A DNA stretch of 64,000 bases from Pelagibius sp028280305 (lineage in GTDB: Bacteria; Pseudomonadota; Alphaproteobacteria; Kiloniellales; Kiloniellaceae), in assembly GCF_965233615.1 (NCBI RefSeq), contig NZ_OZ247495.1. One strand, given 5' to 3'. The translations under genes and the position numbers were made by a program. Within the stretch, counting starts at the first letter, position 1, and the number at the start of each line of letters is the position of its first letter. The notes under the pieces are model-generated. The model saw nothing but the letters and a program-made list of their open reading frames with translations, had not been told where the DNA came from and did no database searches. Of the stretch, positions 1 to 8,162 are shown piece by piece.

Positions 1-823
1 CGGGGACCTTCAACCCCTTGCCGGCCAAGCCGTTGTGAGGGTCGCTGGCGGCCGTGCCAAGCTGTTTCATGAAGAATGGCACCCCGGCCCGTTTGCAGGC
101 GTCGCGGGTGTCCCTGGCCCATTGCAGATCGAAGGTCCGCGCGTGGTGGCCGCTCTCCCCGCCGACGATGACCCATTGGATGCAGCCGCCGAAGAGTCCT
201 TCGGGGTCTAGGAAGGGCCACCATTTCACCGGGCCAAGGGCGGGTTCGTAACTGACGAAGGTTTTCCAGCCCTGACCGGCCATGTTCTTGAGGGCGGGAA
301 GCCGTAGCTCAGCCATATCCTGGCTCTCAACCGTCACGCCAAGACGCATGTTGCGAAGGGGCAGGGCATGGCTCAGCAGCACATAATCATCGGACAGGTT
401 CAACACCTGCTCGCCAATCGCGTTACAACGGTCCTGGTAAGTGGACCCAAAGGCAAGGTAGTCGCTCATGACCTTTTGCCGTTTCGTAAGGACCAGCCAG
501 TCTAGGTGAGGTGTGAGGGCGATCACGGCCATCGCCTCGTCTCGCCAGACCTCCGGGACCTCCTTATCGAAGAAATCGGCAAGGCTGTTCGTGAATACCC
601 TGATGCGTCGACCTTCCCGGATCGCCTGGCGCTCCAGCTTGAAAGCCGTCTTGATCGCGCTCTTGGACTTCCGCCGCGGCTGGCCGGCACCCCACTTCAC
701 CATGCCGCTGCGCTTTCCCCAGGCTTCGGCATAACAGTGATCGCAGGCCGGGCTTACCTTCGTACATCCCATCCAAAAGTTAATCGTCGCGTCCGTCCAG
801 GCGATCTTTGAGGTTTCGCCCAC
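1..823 (-). CDS. DUF5131 (phage Gp37/Gp68 family) protein, 3' end outside window
   Basis: Translation from a GTG at 821-823 gives an open frame of at least 274 codons that runs off the left edge. The N-terminal part has a C-x5-C-x2-C cluster (GCTKVSPACDHCYAE) and the C-terminal part has VIVGGESG and PFFMKQ. These are signatures of the phage Gp37/Gp68 (DUF5131) family, which resembles radical-SAM-like iron-sulfur proteins but has no established reaction. The GTG shares its G with the TAG stop of the upstream exonuclease gene (TAGTG), so the start is well supported. It is the most distal left-operon gene seen here. Confidence 0.85.
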   Translation of the reverse strand, partial: MGETSKIAWTDATINFWMGCTKVSPACDHCYAEAWGKRSGMVKWGAGQPRRKSKSAIKTAFKLERQAIREGRRIRVFTNSLADFFDKEVPEVWRDEAMAVIALTPHLDWLVLTKRQKVMSDYLAFGSTYQDRCNAIGEQVLNLSDDYVLLSHALPLRNMRLGVTVESQDMAELRLPALKNMAGQGWKTFVSYEPALGPVKWWPFLDPEGLFGGCIQWVIVGGESGHHARTFDLQWARDTRDACKRAGVPFFMKQLGTAASDPHNGLAGKGLKVP

Positions 824-1482
824 TAGTTTGCGAGCTCTCGCTTGGCTGCTGCGATAACCCCTGGGTCCATGTCCTGCCTCGACAGCCATTGGAGATAGTC
901 CCTGGGCACGTCACTGTATTTCTGCCCACGGTGCTTCCCGAAGGTGAGTTTGGTCAGGTACGATGGCTCTTGGGTCCAGCGCACCATGTCTTGCAGTGTC
1001 GCGATGCGCAGGGCCTCCAGCAAGATATGAGCCGTTACCCAGGCGTCCGGCAGTGCCCTGTGAGGCGGCATAGCGCGCTCGTCTAGATTTAGTCCAAGGG
1101 CATAGCGAAGCACTTGATTGGTGTGTCTTGGCGCGTCAGGCCAGAGCCGGAGCGCTACTTTGTACGTGTCAACCCAAATTGCCCCCTCTGGGTCGAAGAA
1201 CGCCTTCTCAAAATCCGCGTTGTGAGCCACGAAGACATCCGGATGGCCGTCCTCCAGCGCAGCCCTGGCGTCATCCCAGGTCATGCCGGTCCTTGCTTGT
1301 TCTGCGGTGATGTGGTGCGTCGCCAAGGCCTCCAATGTCATTTCGGTGGTTGGCTGCACTAGGGTTTGCGAGCACGGCCCAACTTCTGGTGGGTCACCAA
1401 CCAGATCGACAGCAGCGGCTTCGCAAACCGATGCGTCGGGTGGTAGGCCGGTAGTCTCAAAGTCGATTACGCGGATGATCAT
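823..1482 (-). CDS. DEDDh 3'-5' exonuclease, ExoX-like
   Basis: A 219-residue protein opening with the DEDD exonuclease motif DFETTGLP near residue 7. It carries a second acidic motif in HNADFEKAFFD and an HRALPDAW motif whose H-x4-D spacing marks the DEDDh subgroup. The C-terminus has a short FGKHRG...DYLQWL segment like the C-terminal module of exodeoxyribonuclease X and related proteins. It probably degrades or trims DNA ends during phage recombination, judging from its place just after the exonuclease and annealing-protein genes. Its ATG overlaps the upstream stop as ATGA. Confidence 0.88.
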   Translation of the reverse strand: MIIRVIDFETTGLPPDASVCEAAAVDLVGDPPEVGPCSQTLVQPTTEMTLEALATHHITAEQARTGMTWDDARAALEDGHPDVFVAHNADFEKAFFDPEGAIWVDTYKVALRLWPDAPRHTNQVLRYALGLNLDERAMPPHRALPDAWVTAHILLEALRIATLQDMVRWTQEPSYLTKLTFGKHRGQKYSDVPRDYLQWLSRQDMDPGVIAAAKRELAN

Positions 1483-2813
1483 TTCCGATTTCCTTTTTGT
1501 GGTGAGCTTGTCGGCATAACCTTCTGCTCAATCTCTGCCCGCTTCTGGCCGAACGTCTTCCGATCCTCTTCTGACAGGGCGGCAATCTCTGCTTCGTTGT
1601 CTTTGCAGAGAGCGGAGACAGCCATGATGGACTCGCATTTCCCCAGGGCGGACAGGAGCGGCCGCAGTGCGGTGGTGGCTGCCTGGGTGGGAGGATCGGC
1701 CGGCGGTGTTTCCTCTGCGGGCTGTTCCTGGGCGGGCTCGGTCGGGGCATCATCGCCGAACAGGTCTTCGGGTGGATCGTCAGGGAGGGGCCGTTCGTCC
1801 GCCTCGGTGGCCGTCTTGGTCAGTTCTGGCAGGATCGGGTGGACGATCTTTCGCTCCGGCTGGCTGAGCGATTTCCAGTGCTTCTGCAGGGCGTCCTTGC
1901 CCAGCGTGGCAACCTCTCGGGCGGCGGATTGAAGTCTTTCCGCGTCATTGTTCTCAGGCGCTGCCGGATCGCCTCCGTCCTGGCTGGCCGCTTCTTTGTT
2001 CTTCGTCAGCGCGTTCTCAATCTCCGGCGTGCGGTCGTCTTCGAAGTGTTCCGCCCTGGTCGTCTCATTGTTCCTGATGGAATTGAAGATCAGTTCCAGG
2101 GCTGCCAGGTCTTGGGCCGTGGCGATATCGATCGATCTGCCGATCTTCCGTTCGATCTGCTCGCGGGTAACAGAGATGCCGGAGAAAGCACCGATGCAGT
2201 TCTTACGCCGCTCGGGGAGGTCGATACCCTTCCCATGCTCGACAGTCTCGCGGCAGATTGCCTTGGCTTCCTCGACCACCTCATGGGGGATGACTTTGAG
2301 GATCATCTCCCGGAGGCGCCGCGCTGCCGCGTTGGCGTTGTTCTCGTAGATGTCCCGCATATCGGTCAGGACGACGGCGCCGCCCTTCTTGTCGCGCTTG
2401 TGAGGCACGACGAAGCTGGTACTTGATCGGGTGTTGGTTTCCAGATCCCAGGCGACCGCCAGCATCTCGCTTTCGCCCTTCTCATCGTTGCGGTTCAACT
2501 CGACCACGCCGTAGTCGATGTTGCCCCAGCAGCGCGCCAGTTCGCAGGCAAGCTTGATGCTGGGACCTGTAACCTGACTGCCCGCGCGGCCATAGAGGAA
2601 GAAAGCAGCGGCGGCCAGTTCATGGACCTGACAGGCAACCTTGATCCGCTCGCGGGCTTTCGTCTCGTCTCGCGGCGCGGAGCGTGCCACTAGAAGGGCG
2701 CCCTGCACCTGGGCGATGGCCCGTTGGATTTCGACCTGTGTCGCCTCAGTGGACGGCAGGGCCTTGCCGGCGGCTTGGTTCAGGAGGTCTTGTTTGTCGG
2801 GTGCGTCGCTCAT
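1479..2813 (-). CDS. Phage recombination protein, candidate single-strand annealing protein
   Basis: The start chosen is the ATG at 2811-2813, which overlaps the stop of the exonuclease gene as ATGA; a longer open frame upstream lies inside that gene. The 444-residue product has a conserved-looking core at about residues 20-260 with GSQVTGPSIKLACELARCWG and ENNANAAARRLREMIL. An acidic, proline-rich low-complexity tail follows (about residues 300-440). I do not recognise it as RecT, Erf or Rad52. Its pairing with a RecE-like nuclease is the usual context for an annealing protein, and its acidic tail resembles the partner-binding tails of such proteins. The function is therefore inferred from position. 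Confidence 0.6.
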   Translation of the reverse strand: MSDAPDKQDLLNQAAGKALPSTEATQVEIQRAIAQVQGALLVARSAPRDETKARERIKVACQVHELAAAAFFLYGRAGSQVTGPSIKLACELARCWGNIDYGVVELNRNDEKGESEMLAVAWDLETNTRSSTSFVVPHKRDKKGGAVVLTDMRDIYENNANAAARRLREMILKVIPHEVVEEAKAICRETVEHGKGIDLPERRKNCIGAFSGISVTREQIERKIGRSIDIATAQDLAALELIFNSIRNNETTRAEHFEDDRTPEIENALTKNKEAASQDGGDPAAPENNDAERLQSAAREVATLGKDALQKHWKSLSQPERKIVHPILPELTKTATEADERPLPDDPPEDLFGDDAPTEPAQEQPAEETPPADPPTQAATTALRPLLSALGKCESIMAVSALCKDNEAEIAALSEEDRKTFGQKRAEIEQKVMPTSSPQKGNRK

Positions 2814-3706
2814 GCGGCGGTATCCTCTGCGAAGGTGTCGAATTCGCCGGCCTCGTGGCGTTGCTGAAGCTGATACTCGGCAAAGCCGGGAAGGCCGATC
2901 TGTTCCACCCGACTCGAATAGCCGGGCCATGTGTCGCGCTCCAGGCAGTCCGCGAATACGCGGATGGCGCGGCGGTTCTGTTGCTGCCCCCACTCGATGG
3001 CGATGCGATCCAAGGCGATCACCGTCACGATGAAGGGCGCCTTCTTCTCCTGGACGACAAAGAAGAAGTTCCGCGGCGCCTTGCCTGTCACCGCTTCGAT
3101 GCCTTCAAGGTAAAGCGCTGCCTGCATGTGATAGCCATGGTTCCAGACGGCGCGTTGAAACTCGGCTGGCTTTGCGCTTACAGCGGTCTTGTAATCGGGG
3201 ATCCAGTCCTGCACCGCCGGCAGCCAGTCGGGGCGGCAGCGCAGCCACACGCCAGTTTCTTCGTCCTTCCATGCCAGCGTCGGCTCGGCTTGGCCGTTCT
3301 CGAAGGCAGCCCCCGCAAACTCATGCTCAAGCACGGCCTGGCGCATGGCTTGGACGCTCTGGAATTCTTCATGCTTGATGACGGTCTTGCCCTCCGCAAG
3401 CGCTGCGTCTCTCTCCGCGCGCCCTGCCTTGGTGGTGAGTTTGACACCTTCTCCCAGAACATGGTTGTGGTCCCAGAACGTCTCTTTCTGCAGCAACCAA
3501 TCATGGGTCGCGCGGCCAAATTCAAAGGCCGGCGTGGTAAAGTGCTCGCGGTGCGGATTGAGGGGCGAATTGACCCAGAAGAGTTTCGGGCAGCCGGCGT
3601 CGATGGTGCGAAGTCCGCTGCTGCTGATCGAGACTTCCTCGCAAGGATCGTTGTGATAATCCGCAAGGGAGATGTTGTAGATGCCGGGCGTGGTGATCTT
3701 GGTCAT
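2810..3706 (-). CDS. RecE-like PD-(D/E)XK exonuclease (DUF3799-type)
   Basis: The start at the ATG 3704-3706 overlaps the preceding small gene's stop (ATGA) and gives 298 residues. N-terminal PGIYNISLADYH and SSSGLRTI are typical of phage RecE-type nucleases. The PD-(D/E)XK core is visible as RPDWL (Asp), DYKTAV (Asp-x-Lys) and the following YHMQAALYL helix with its conserved Gln and Tyr. Such enzymes resect double-stranded ends to give 3' overhangs for an annealing protein. The next gene in the operon is the candidate partner. Confidence 0.88.
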   Translation of the reverse strand: MTKITTPGIYNISLADYHNDPCEEVSISSSGLRTIDAGCPKLFWVNSPLNPHREHFTTPAFEFGRATHDWLLQKETFWDHNHVLGEGVKLTTKAGRAERDAALAEGKTVIKHEEFQSVQAMRQAVLEHEFAGAAFENGQAEPTLAWKDEETGVWLRCRPDWLPAVQDWIPDYKTAVSAKPAEFQRAVWNHGYHMQAALYLEGIEAVTGKAPRNFFFVVQEKKAPFIVTVIALDRIAIEWGQQQNRRAIRVFADCLERDTWPGYSSRVEQIGLPGFAEYQLQQRHEAGEFDTFAEDTAA

Positions 3707-3882
3707 GCCCCCAACTCCAGCAGCACCATGATGAAGACATAGGCGACTGCGAAGGCAACGCACTTTCCAAGGGTGGAGAAGACACGGTCAGGCGCTGGCT
3801 CGACCTGGCGCTGAGCTTCTTCCTGCTGCTCGGCCGCGGCGGGGTCGTCGTTATCCACGACAAGGGTAAGGCGCTCTGTCAT
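3703..3882 (-). CDS. Small single-pass membrane protein
   Basis: A 59-residue frame starting at ATG 3880-3882. It has an acidic, glutamine-rich N-terminal half and one hydrophobic segment near the C-terminus (CVAFAVAYVFIMVLLELGA). It shares 4-bp ATGA overlaps with both neighbours, upstream at 3879-3882 and downstream at 3703-3706, which is strong evidence that it is translated. The topology suggests a cytoplasmic N-terminus and C-terminal anchor. Function unknown. Confidence 0.72.
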   Translation of the reverse strand: MTERLTLVVDNDDPAAAEQQEEAQRQVEPAPDRVFSTLGKCVAFAVAYVFIMVLLELGA

Positions 3883-4211
3883 GGCTTTGCCCCGCGCCTC
3901 TTCGCCGCTTGGATTGTTCCAGCCCGACGAAACAGAAGGCCGCCAACAGTTTCTTCTGGCATGGCCGTGACGCTTCGAAGCTCGACTCCATCAGCAGCTA
4001 CAGCGCTCACCAGAAAAAGCCCCCAGGCGGGCTCCCGCTCAGTATCGGCGCAGATTAGCAGAAGGTCATTGGCCATCAGGCGCGAAGCCACCGACGTGAA
4101 GTAGTCCGGGCTTGTTACGTCCGCCAGACTGTCGTCTGTCTCGTATCCGAAGACACAGAAGCTTTGCAGGGCCGCGATGGTTTCGAGGTTTTGGGAGAGG
4201 GCGCGAGTCAT
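3879..4211 (-). CDS. Hypothetical phage early protein
   Basis: A 110-residue protein without a family I can name. It has mixed alpha/beta character, with a central hydrophobic stretch (ANDLLLICADT) and a later strand-rich region, and no signal or membrane segment. ATGA overlaps on both sides place it inside the left operon. Confidence 0.7.
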   Translation of the reverse strand: MTRALSQNLETIAALQSFCVFGYETDDSLADVTSPDYFTSVASRLMANDLLLICADTEREPAWGLFLVSAVAADGVELRSVTAMPEETVGGLLFRRAGTIQAAKRRGAKP

Positions 4212-4936
4212 GGCTGTGATGCTCCGCAGTAAGAATCAACGTTGCGGTGATGGGCCTTGAAGGTGACAGCAACTACCCAAGGGTTTGCATCCCAGACAAA
4301 GCCGCGCTTGGCGTTTAGGGAATTCCAGAGGATCGCGAAGCCGCCTCTATGGCTGCTGGGAATGTGGTAATCTGGGTCACCATCCGGGCGGGCAATGACG
4401 GTCAAGAACTTCTCTTCCGCACCTTCGGACTGCGCATCCTCTTCGCTGATGGCCTGCACCCGCTCTATGCGAACGTCTGTGACTTCAAGGGTGAGGCGCG
4501 ATGCCCAGCGGGGCATGTGGATGGAGGGGCGGCTATTCCACCAATGGGGCTCGCCGGTCTTGAAGTGCCAGTCCGTTGCTTTGCTTGTCGCCATGTACTG
4601 CAATCGGTCCACGGGCCAGCCTTCCGGCCACGCGTCGGCACTTAGGCTCACCCGCCGCCCGCAGTTATTGATTGCCCAGGTCTCCCGCACCCAAAGCAGG
4701 TCGCCGGGGGCGTAAGGGAGTTTGATGGGCGGAGTCACTTCGCGTGTTGGTGCTCCGCACGGCTCTCGTCCCTCTTCCCAACGGTCGAACCAACCGGCGT
4801 CAGGGTCAACGTCGTCACCCGGCCAGTACCAAGGCGCTATCGGCTGCGGCTTCAGCACCCGCCTTGTCTGCGTCTTCCTGCCGTCAAGGATTGCCCGCAC
4901 CATTGGCCCGGAGAACAGGATAGGCTTAACCGTCAT
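4208..4936 (-). CDS. ASCH/PUA-like phage protein
   Basis: A 242-residue protein starting MTVKPILFSGPMVRAILDGR, followed by KTQTRRV and GDLLWVRETW. This series is typical of phage proteins with an ASCH-like (PUA-related) fold, predicted to bind RNA or modified nucleotides. The C-terminal NPWVVAVTF strand completes the fold. Homologues are often labelled morphogenetic proteins without experimental basis. It overlaps both neighbours by 4 bp. Confidence 0.78.
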   Translation of the reverse strand: MTVKPILFSGPMVRAILDGRKTQTRRVLKPQPIAPWYWPGDDVDPDAGWFDRWEEGREPCGAPTREVTPPIKLPYAPGDLLWVRETWAINNCGRRVSLSADAWPEGWPVDRLQYMATSKATDWHFKTGEPHWWNSRPSIHMPRWASRLTLEVTDVRIERVQAISEEDAQSEGAEEKFLTVIARPDGDPDYHIPSSHRGGFAILWNSLNAKRGFVWDANPWVVAVTFKAHHRNVDSYCGASQP

Positions 4937-5694
4937 GGCTGCTTCTCCTGCGCGGAGAGGGCTAGGGCTTTTTCGGCCTCTGCGATGTCGCTCAGACAGT
5001 CAGCAAGCCAGCCGGGCAAGCCCTGCTCGTGATAGTCGAGGGCATGGTGATTCACCGCACAGCCCTCAGCGTTCTGGTAAAGCAGCTTCGCGGTTTTCAG
5101 CAGTGAGGTAAGCGCCTCTCTCAGCCCCTTGTCTTCGGGCTGGGTGGGGGAGAGTTGAGAAAGGTTTCTCCGCGCATCAGTCAGCGCACGAATGCCGCCC
5201 TCGTTCATGCCTGCCGCGTAGTCGGTGGTGAAGGGGCCCTCTTCGCCGCAGGCAACGTTGGTGTAGTTCTGGCGCTGCGCCTCTATCTCACCAACACACG
5301 CAGCCACCCCCGCAGCAAAGCCGTCAGAGGGTTGCTGGGGGAGGGCGCGAAGTTCCCGTTGTAGAGATAGATAAGTCTCCAGTTCAGCGCTGGCCGCTTC
5401 ATTGTTGGGCATAGCGTGGACAATTGGGCGCATCTTCTCTATTCGCTTCTCCACAACCTCTACAGCAGCAGAGGGGGAGGGGCGGCGAAGCAAACCTAAA
5501 ATTGCGCGCGCGTGTTCTCTGGCCTCGCCTTGTTTGAGGCTGTTGCCATTCTTGACCCACCCGGGCTTCTCTGTGCCCTTCGGCCCGTCATAGGGCATCA
5601 AGTTTTCGAAAATGAACTTGGCCGTAATCTCGACAGTCAGCTTTTCTGACGAACACTCTTTCGGCGCAAGGGTGGTGGTCATGTCAGCCGTCAT
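4933..5694 (-). CDS. Hypothetical phage protein
   Basis: A 253-residue product from the ATG at 5692-5694, preceded by AGGAG at suitable spacing; upstream ATGs in the same frame lie deep in the previous gene. The first third contains EHARAILGLLRR and the middle GFAAGVAACVGEIEAQRQNY. The sequence is mostly helical, soluble and unrecognised. It overlaps the upstream gene by 11 bp. A second ATG at 5682 is a possible alternative start. Confidence 0.7.
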   Translation of the reverse strand: MTADMTTTLAPKECSSEKLTVEITAKFIFENLMPYDGPKGTEKPGWVKNGNSLKQGEAREHARAILGLLRRPSPSAAVEVVEKRIEKMRPIVHAMPNNEAASAELETYLSLQRELRALPQQPSDGFAAGVAACVGEIEAQRQNYTNVACGEEGPFTTDYAAGMNEGGIRALTDARRNLSQLSPTQPEDKGLREALTSLLKTAKLLYQNAEGCAVNHHALDYHEQGLPGWLADCLSDIAEAEKALALSAQEKQP

Positions 5695-6226
5695 TGGCGC
5701 GCTCCTGTGCAAGCTGTATAGCGCGGTCAACGACGCCTGAAATCCGCTCGACACCCATGGTCATTTCGTCGCTATCAACCCCGCCAAGCAGGTGCTCACA
5801 TTCGGACGCGACATCGGCCAACGCTTCCCGCATTGTCGGGGCTGCTGCTTTCTCTTCTTGGGTGACAATCCGGCTCACGTCGTAGGTGCTGCGGACCCAA
5901 TCAAGAGCGTCCACCCATGTTGCCAGAACCTTTTCGGATGACCGATGCTGCTCGGCAGCGTGTGAGCGTCCGGTGGAATAAGCCCGCTCGGCAAAACTGG
6001 CTTGCTCCATCCGCTGAGCATCCACGCGCGCCCGTTTCTTCCCGAGATCCTCTAGAAAGGACCGCTCTGCCGCACCCTCTTCTTGGGCGCGTGCAATGGC
6101 TGCGGCAAGTTCCGCGATGCCGTCAAAAACAGGCACGTTATCTGCCGGTGCTTCAGCGATGCGCCTTTCAAGGCCTGTCAATACCTTCTGGGCTGCCCCA
6201 AGCATTTCTTCTGTCGGAGTGGTCAT
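5684..6226 (-). CDS. Hypothetical helical phage protein
   Basis: A 180-residue alanine- and glutamate-rich protein, likely almost entirely alpha-helical. It has two charged helices (residues about 40-90) and a C-terminal helix ending in RAIQLAQERANDG. No enzyme motif is visible. It lies 17 bp after the pentapeptide-repeat gene in the left operon. Confidence 0.7.
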   Translation of the reverse strand: MTTPTEEMLGAAQKVLTGLERRIAEAPADNVPVFDGIAELAAAIARAQEEGAAERSFLEDLGKKRARVDAQRMEQASFAERAYSTGRSHAAEQHRSSEKVLATWVDALDWVRSTYDVSRIVTQEEKAAAPTMREALADVASECEHLLGGVDSDEMTMGVERISGVVDRAIQLAQERANDG

Positions 6227-6243
6227 GACGTTATTCCTGCCTG

Positions 6244-6858
6244 TTAGGCTGCCTCTGACTTGGCGGGTGCGTGCGAGGCGCAGAGGGCCATTAACGCGGC
6301 CTTGTGATCCCGCCAGAAGTCCAAGGCAGTTCTGCCCTCCATTTCCAGAATGCGACGGTCATCAAAGCCCGCCCATTCATCATGGCTGTGCAGTTCGCAG
6401 CCGATCTGCATGTGAGTGTCGAGAATGTAGACGAGCCAGCGCAGGCCATGAATTTGCAGAGGTGCCTTGGTGATGGTGACTCCTTTGCGCCATTTGGCAT
6501 CCGCGAGGTTGGCACCCGCGAGGTTGGCACGCGCGAGGTTGGCACGCGCGAGGTTGGCACGCGCGAGGTTGGCACGCGCGAGGTTGGCACGCGCGAGGTA
6601 GGCACCCGCGAGGTAGGCATCCGCGAGGTTGGCATCCGCGAGGTTGGCACCCGCGAGGTTGGCACCCGCGAGGTTGGCATCCGCGAGGTTGGCACCCGCG
6701 AGGTTGGCACCCGCGAGGTTGGCATCCGCCTTAACCGCCAATTTCACAGCCGCCCCAAGCTTCACACGGTCGCTCGTGGTTTCTAGGCTTGCGTTAAGTT
6801 CAGCCTCAAAGAGAACAGAACCATTCCAGCGGTGTTTGATTGCGAATTTGAAGCTCAC
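6244..6858 (-). CDS. Pentapeptide-repeat protein
   Basis: A 204-residue protein with about 15 consecutive A(N/Y)LA(G/D/R) pentapeptides between residues about 45 and 120. These would form a right-handed quadrilateral beta-helix. A short N-terminal region (MSFKFAIKHRWNGSVLFEAEL) and a C-terminal domain (GLRWLVYILDTHMQIGCELH) flank it. Some pentapeptide proteins mimic DNA and bind gyrase, but nothing here proves that role. A good ribosome site (AAGGAGAGAG) precedes the start. Confidence 0.85.
   Translation of the reverse strand: MSFKFAIKHRWNGSVLFEAELNASLETTSDRVKLGAAVKLAVKADANLAGANLAGANLADANLAGANLAGANLADANLADAYLAGAYLARANLARANLARANLARANLARANLAGANLADAKWRKGVTITKAPLQIHGLRWLVYILDTHMQIGCELHSHDEWAGFDDRRILEMEGRTALDFWRDHKAALMALCASHAPAKSEAA
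6496..6726. repeat. 15-bp tandem repeat array, about 15 units
   Basis: On the plus strand the unit is close to GGTTGGCACCCGCGA, differing mainly at one codon position (ACC, ACG, ATC contexts). The array encodes the pentapeptide repeats of the gene at 6244-6858. Near identity at the DNA level, including blocks of identical ANLAR codons, points to recent expansion by slippage or unequal exchange. Confidence 0.9.
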
Positions 6859-6882
6859 TGTCTCTCTCCTTCCGTGCCAGCC

Positions 6883-7197
6883 TTAGGCCGGGCGGTTCTC
6901 GTCGCGGTGTGCCCTCAAGGCGCGCTGAAATGCCTGTAATGGAGACAGGCCCTCTTCAAACAGCGGAAACCATTGCTCCGGGAATACGGTGAATTCGCCA
7001 GGCCCGTAGCCGTATCCGTCTTGGATGACGTCCAGATTTAGCTCCGCTATCCAGTCCTCAAACGTGTAGGCCGCCTCTTGGCTGGGGGACGCCTTGTTGC
7101 CGTAGTTGCAGGCTGCGCAAATCTGTGCGTCATAGAGCCACCGCTTGACTTCGCCGCAGCGCGGGCATTCCTCTTCTTTTTCGGCAAAGTGGCTCAT
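6883..7197 (-). CDS. Small zinc-ribbon phage protein
   Basis: The start at ATG 7195-7197 follows AAGGAGAGAG; upstream in-frame codons overlap the preceding gene and lack a ribosome site. The 104-residue protein has an N-terminal CPRC...CAAC pair (residues about 11-30) that should bind one zinc ion. An acidic region with GYGYGPGEF and a helical C-terminus follow. Function unknown. Confidence 0.75.
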   Translation of the reverse strand: MSHFAEKEEECPRCGEVKRWLYDAQICAACNYGNKASPSQEAAYTFEDWIAELNLDVIQDGYGYGPGEFTVFPEQWFPLFEEGLSPLQAFQRALRAHRDENRPA

Positions 7198-7207
7198 CTC
7201 TCTCTCC

Positions 7208-7561
7208 TTACTGACGGAAGGCCAGATTGCCGACACGCTCTGCGCGGATGTCCGCATAGACCTCATCACGTATCCGCTCGCATTCCACGGCACAGTCGCC
7301 ATAGCCAACGGCATCCAGTGCTTCGGTAAAGTCCTCGCCCTTCAACAGCCGGGCGCGCAGCAGCTTGAAGAACAGCTTCCGCCAATGACTGCGCGGGGAG
7401 TGGCGGTCATCCGCATGGGCGCACTCTGCGATGAAGTCCTTGCAGGTCGCCCGCGTGTCAAACCATGCGTACCAACGCTCGCGGCCAGCGTCTTGCAACG
7501 CCTCCTGAAAGCTCCGCAGCGGAAGCTTCAGATAGGAAGAGGTGGGCTTGGTGGCGGTCAT
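7208..7561 (-). CDS. Hypothetical phage early protein
   Basis: A 117-residue soluble protein containing WYAWFDTRATCKDFIAE and HWRKLFFKLLRARLLKG, with no known motif. An AAGGA site lies 9 bases before the ATG, inside the end of the previous small gene. It belongs to the left operon. Confidence 0.7.
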   Translation of the reverse strand: MTATKPTSSYLKLPLRSFQEALQDAGRERWYAWFDTRATCKDFIAECAHADDRHSPRSHWRKLFFKLLRARLLKGEDFTEALDAVGYGDCAVECERIRDEVYADIRAERVGNLAFRQ

Positions 7562-7573
7562 TGGTTGCGGTCC

Positions 7574-7744
7574 TTATTCGGCTGCGTGCTGGCTGGTGAT
7601 GATGCTGGCGTTCATGCGCCAAGCCATTGTCACGGCTTCGAGGCGGTTTGCTTCGGCAGAGCCCAGGTCAAAGGCTGCGGACCACTGACGGTTTGAGCGC
7701 CCGCGACTTTGGAAGGTGACGTTCAGTTTTGGTGCTCTGCTCAT
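7574..7744 (-). CDS. Small phage protein (56 residues)
   Basis: The ATG at 7742-7744 is preceded by GGAGAACGAGAG, the same leader used by the gene starting at 8036. The product (MSRAPKLNVTFQSRG...) is basic at its N-terminus and ends SIITSQHAAE. The frame fills the gap between two better-supported genes in the same direction. Function unknown. Confidence 0.65.
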   Translation of the reverse strand: MSRAPKLNVTFQSRGRSNRQWSAAFDLGSAEANRLEAVTMAWRMNASIITSQHAAE

Positions 7745-7769
7745 TCTCTCGTTCTCCGGGGTTAGGCGG

Positions 7770-8036
7770 TTACTCGCCGCAGCGAAGGTGAAGCTCGGCC
7801 ATGTCGATCGCGTCTTTAATCACGATGTCTTGCTGGCCATTGTCGAAGCCCATGAGGGCTAGGGCTTTCCGGGCGCGCTTAACGGCACCGCGGCGCGTGC
7901 GGGGGTAGTGCCCGCAAATCCGGCGGCCCCTGCTGTCGCAATGGCGGTACCTGAGATGAGAGTTGACGTTCCAGCGCGAAGCCGACTTGTTTAGCGTCTC
8001 AATCAGCGTGTCCTGGACTTCGATTAGCTGCGTCAT
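7770..8036 (-). CDS. First gene of the left operon, hypothetical
   Basis: An 88-residue basic protein with a central arginine-rich stretch (HYPRTRRGAVKRARKALALM) and an acidic C-terminus. It is the promoter-proximal gene of the left operon, about 120 bases downstream of the predicted PL start, with AGGAG before its ATG. A nucleic-acid-binding role is possible from its charge only. Confidence 0.68.
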   Translation of the reverse strand: MTQLIEVQDTLIETLNKSASRWNVNSHLRYRHCDSRGRRICGHYPRTRRGAVKRARKALALMGFDNGQQDIVIKDAIDMAELHLRCGE

Positions 8037-8140
8037 TCTCTCGTTCTCCTGCGGCCCCGCTGCCTGGGCTGGCGCGCCAAACAGCGGGAGCGATAATCAC
8101 CAGGAGTGCCCGTCTTGCGATTGCGCCTCGGGGCGGGGGC

Positions 8141-8155
8141 TCAGCGATTTGCTGA
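8141..8155 (-). other. 15-nt hairpin at 5' end of the left transcript
   Basis: The minus strand reads TCAGCAAATCGCTGA, a perfect 5-bp stem with a 5-nt loop. It starts at or next to the predicted PL transcription start near 8156. Its size equals that of a lambda boxB hairpin, but no boxA was seen, so it may only stabilise the mRNA. Confidence 0.35.
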
Positions 8156-8162
8156 TAGAGAG

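Noticed and set aside
6496..6726. Possible CRISPR-like repeat array
   Set aside because: The 15-bp units are contiguous with no spacers and encode in-frame pentapeptides.
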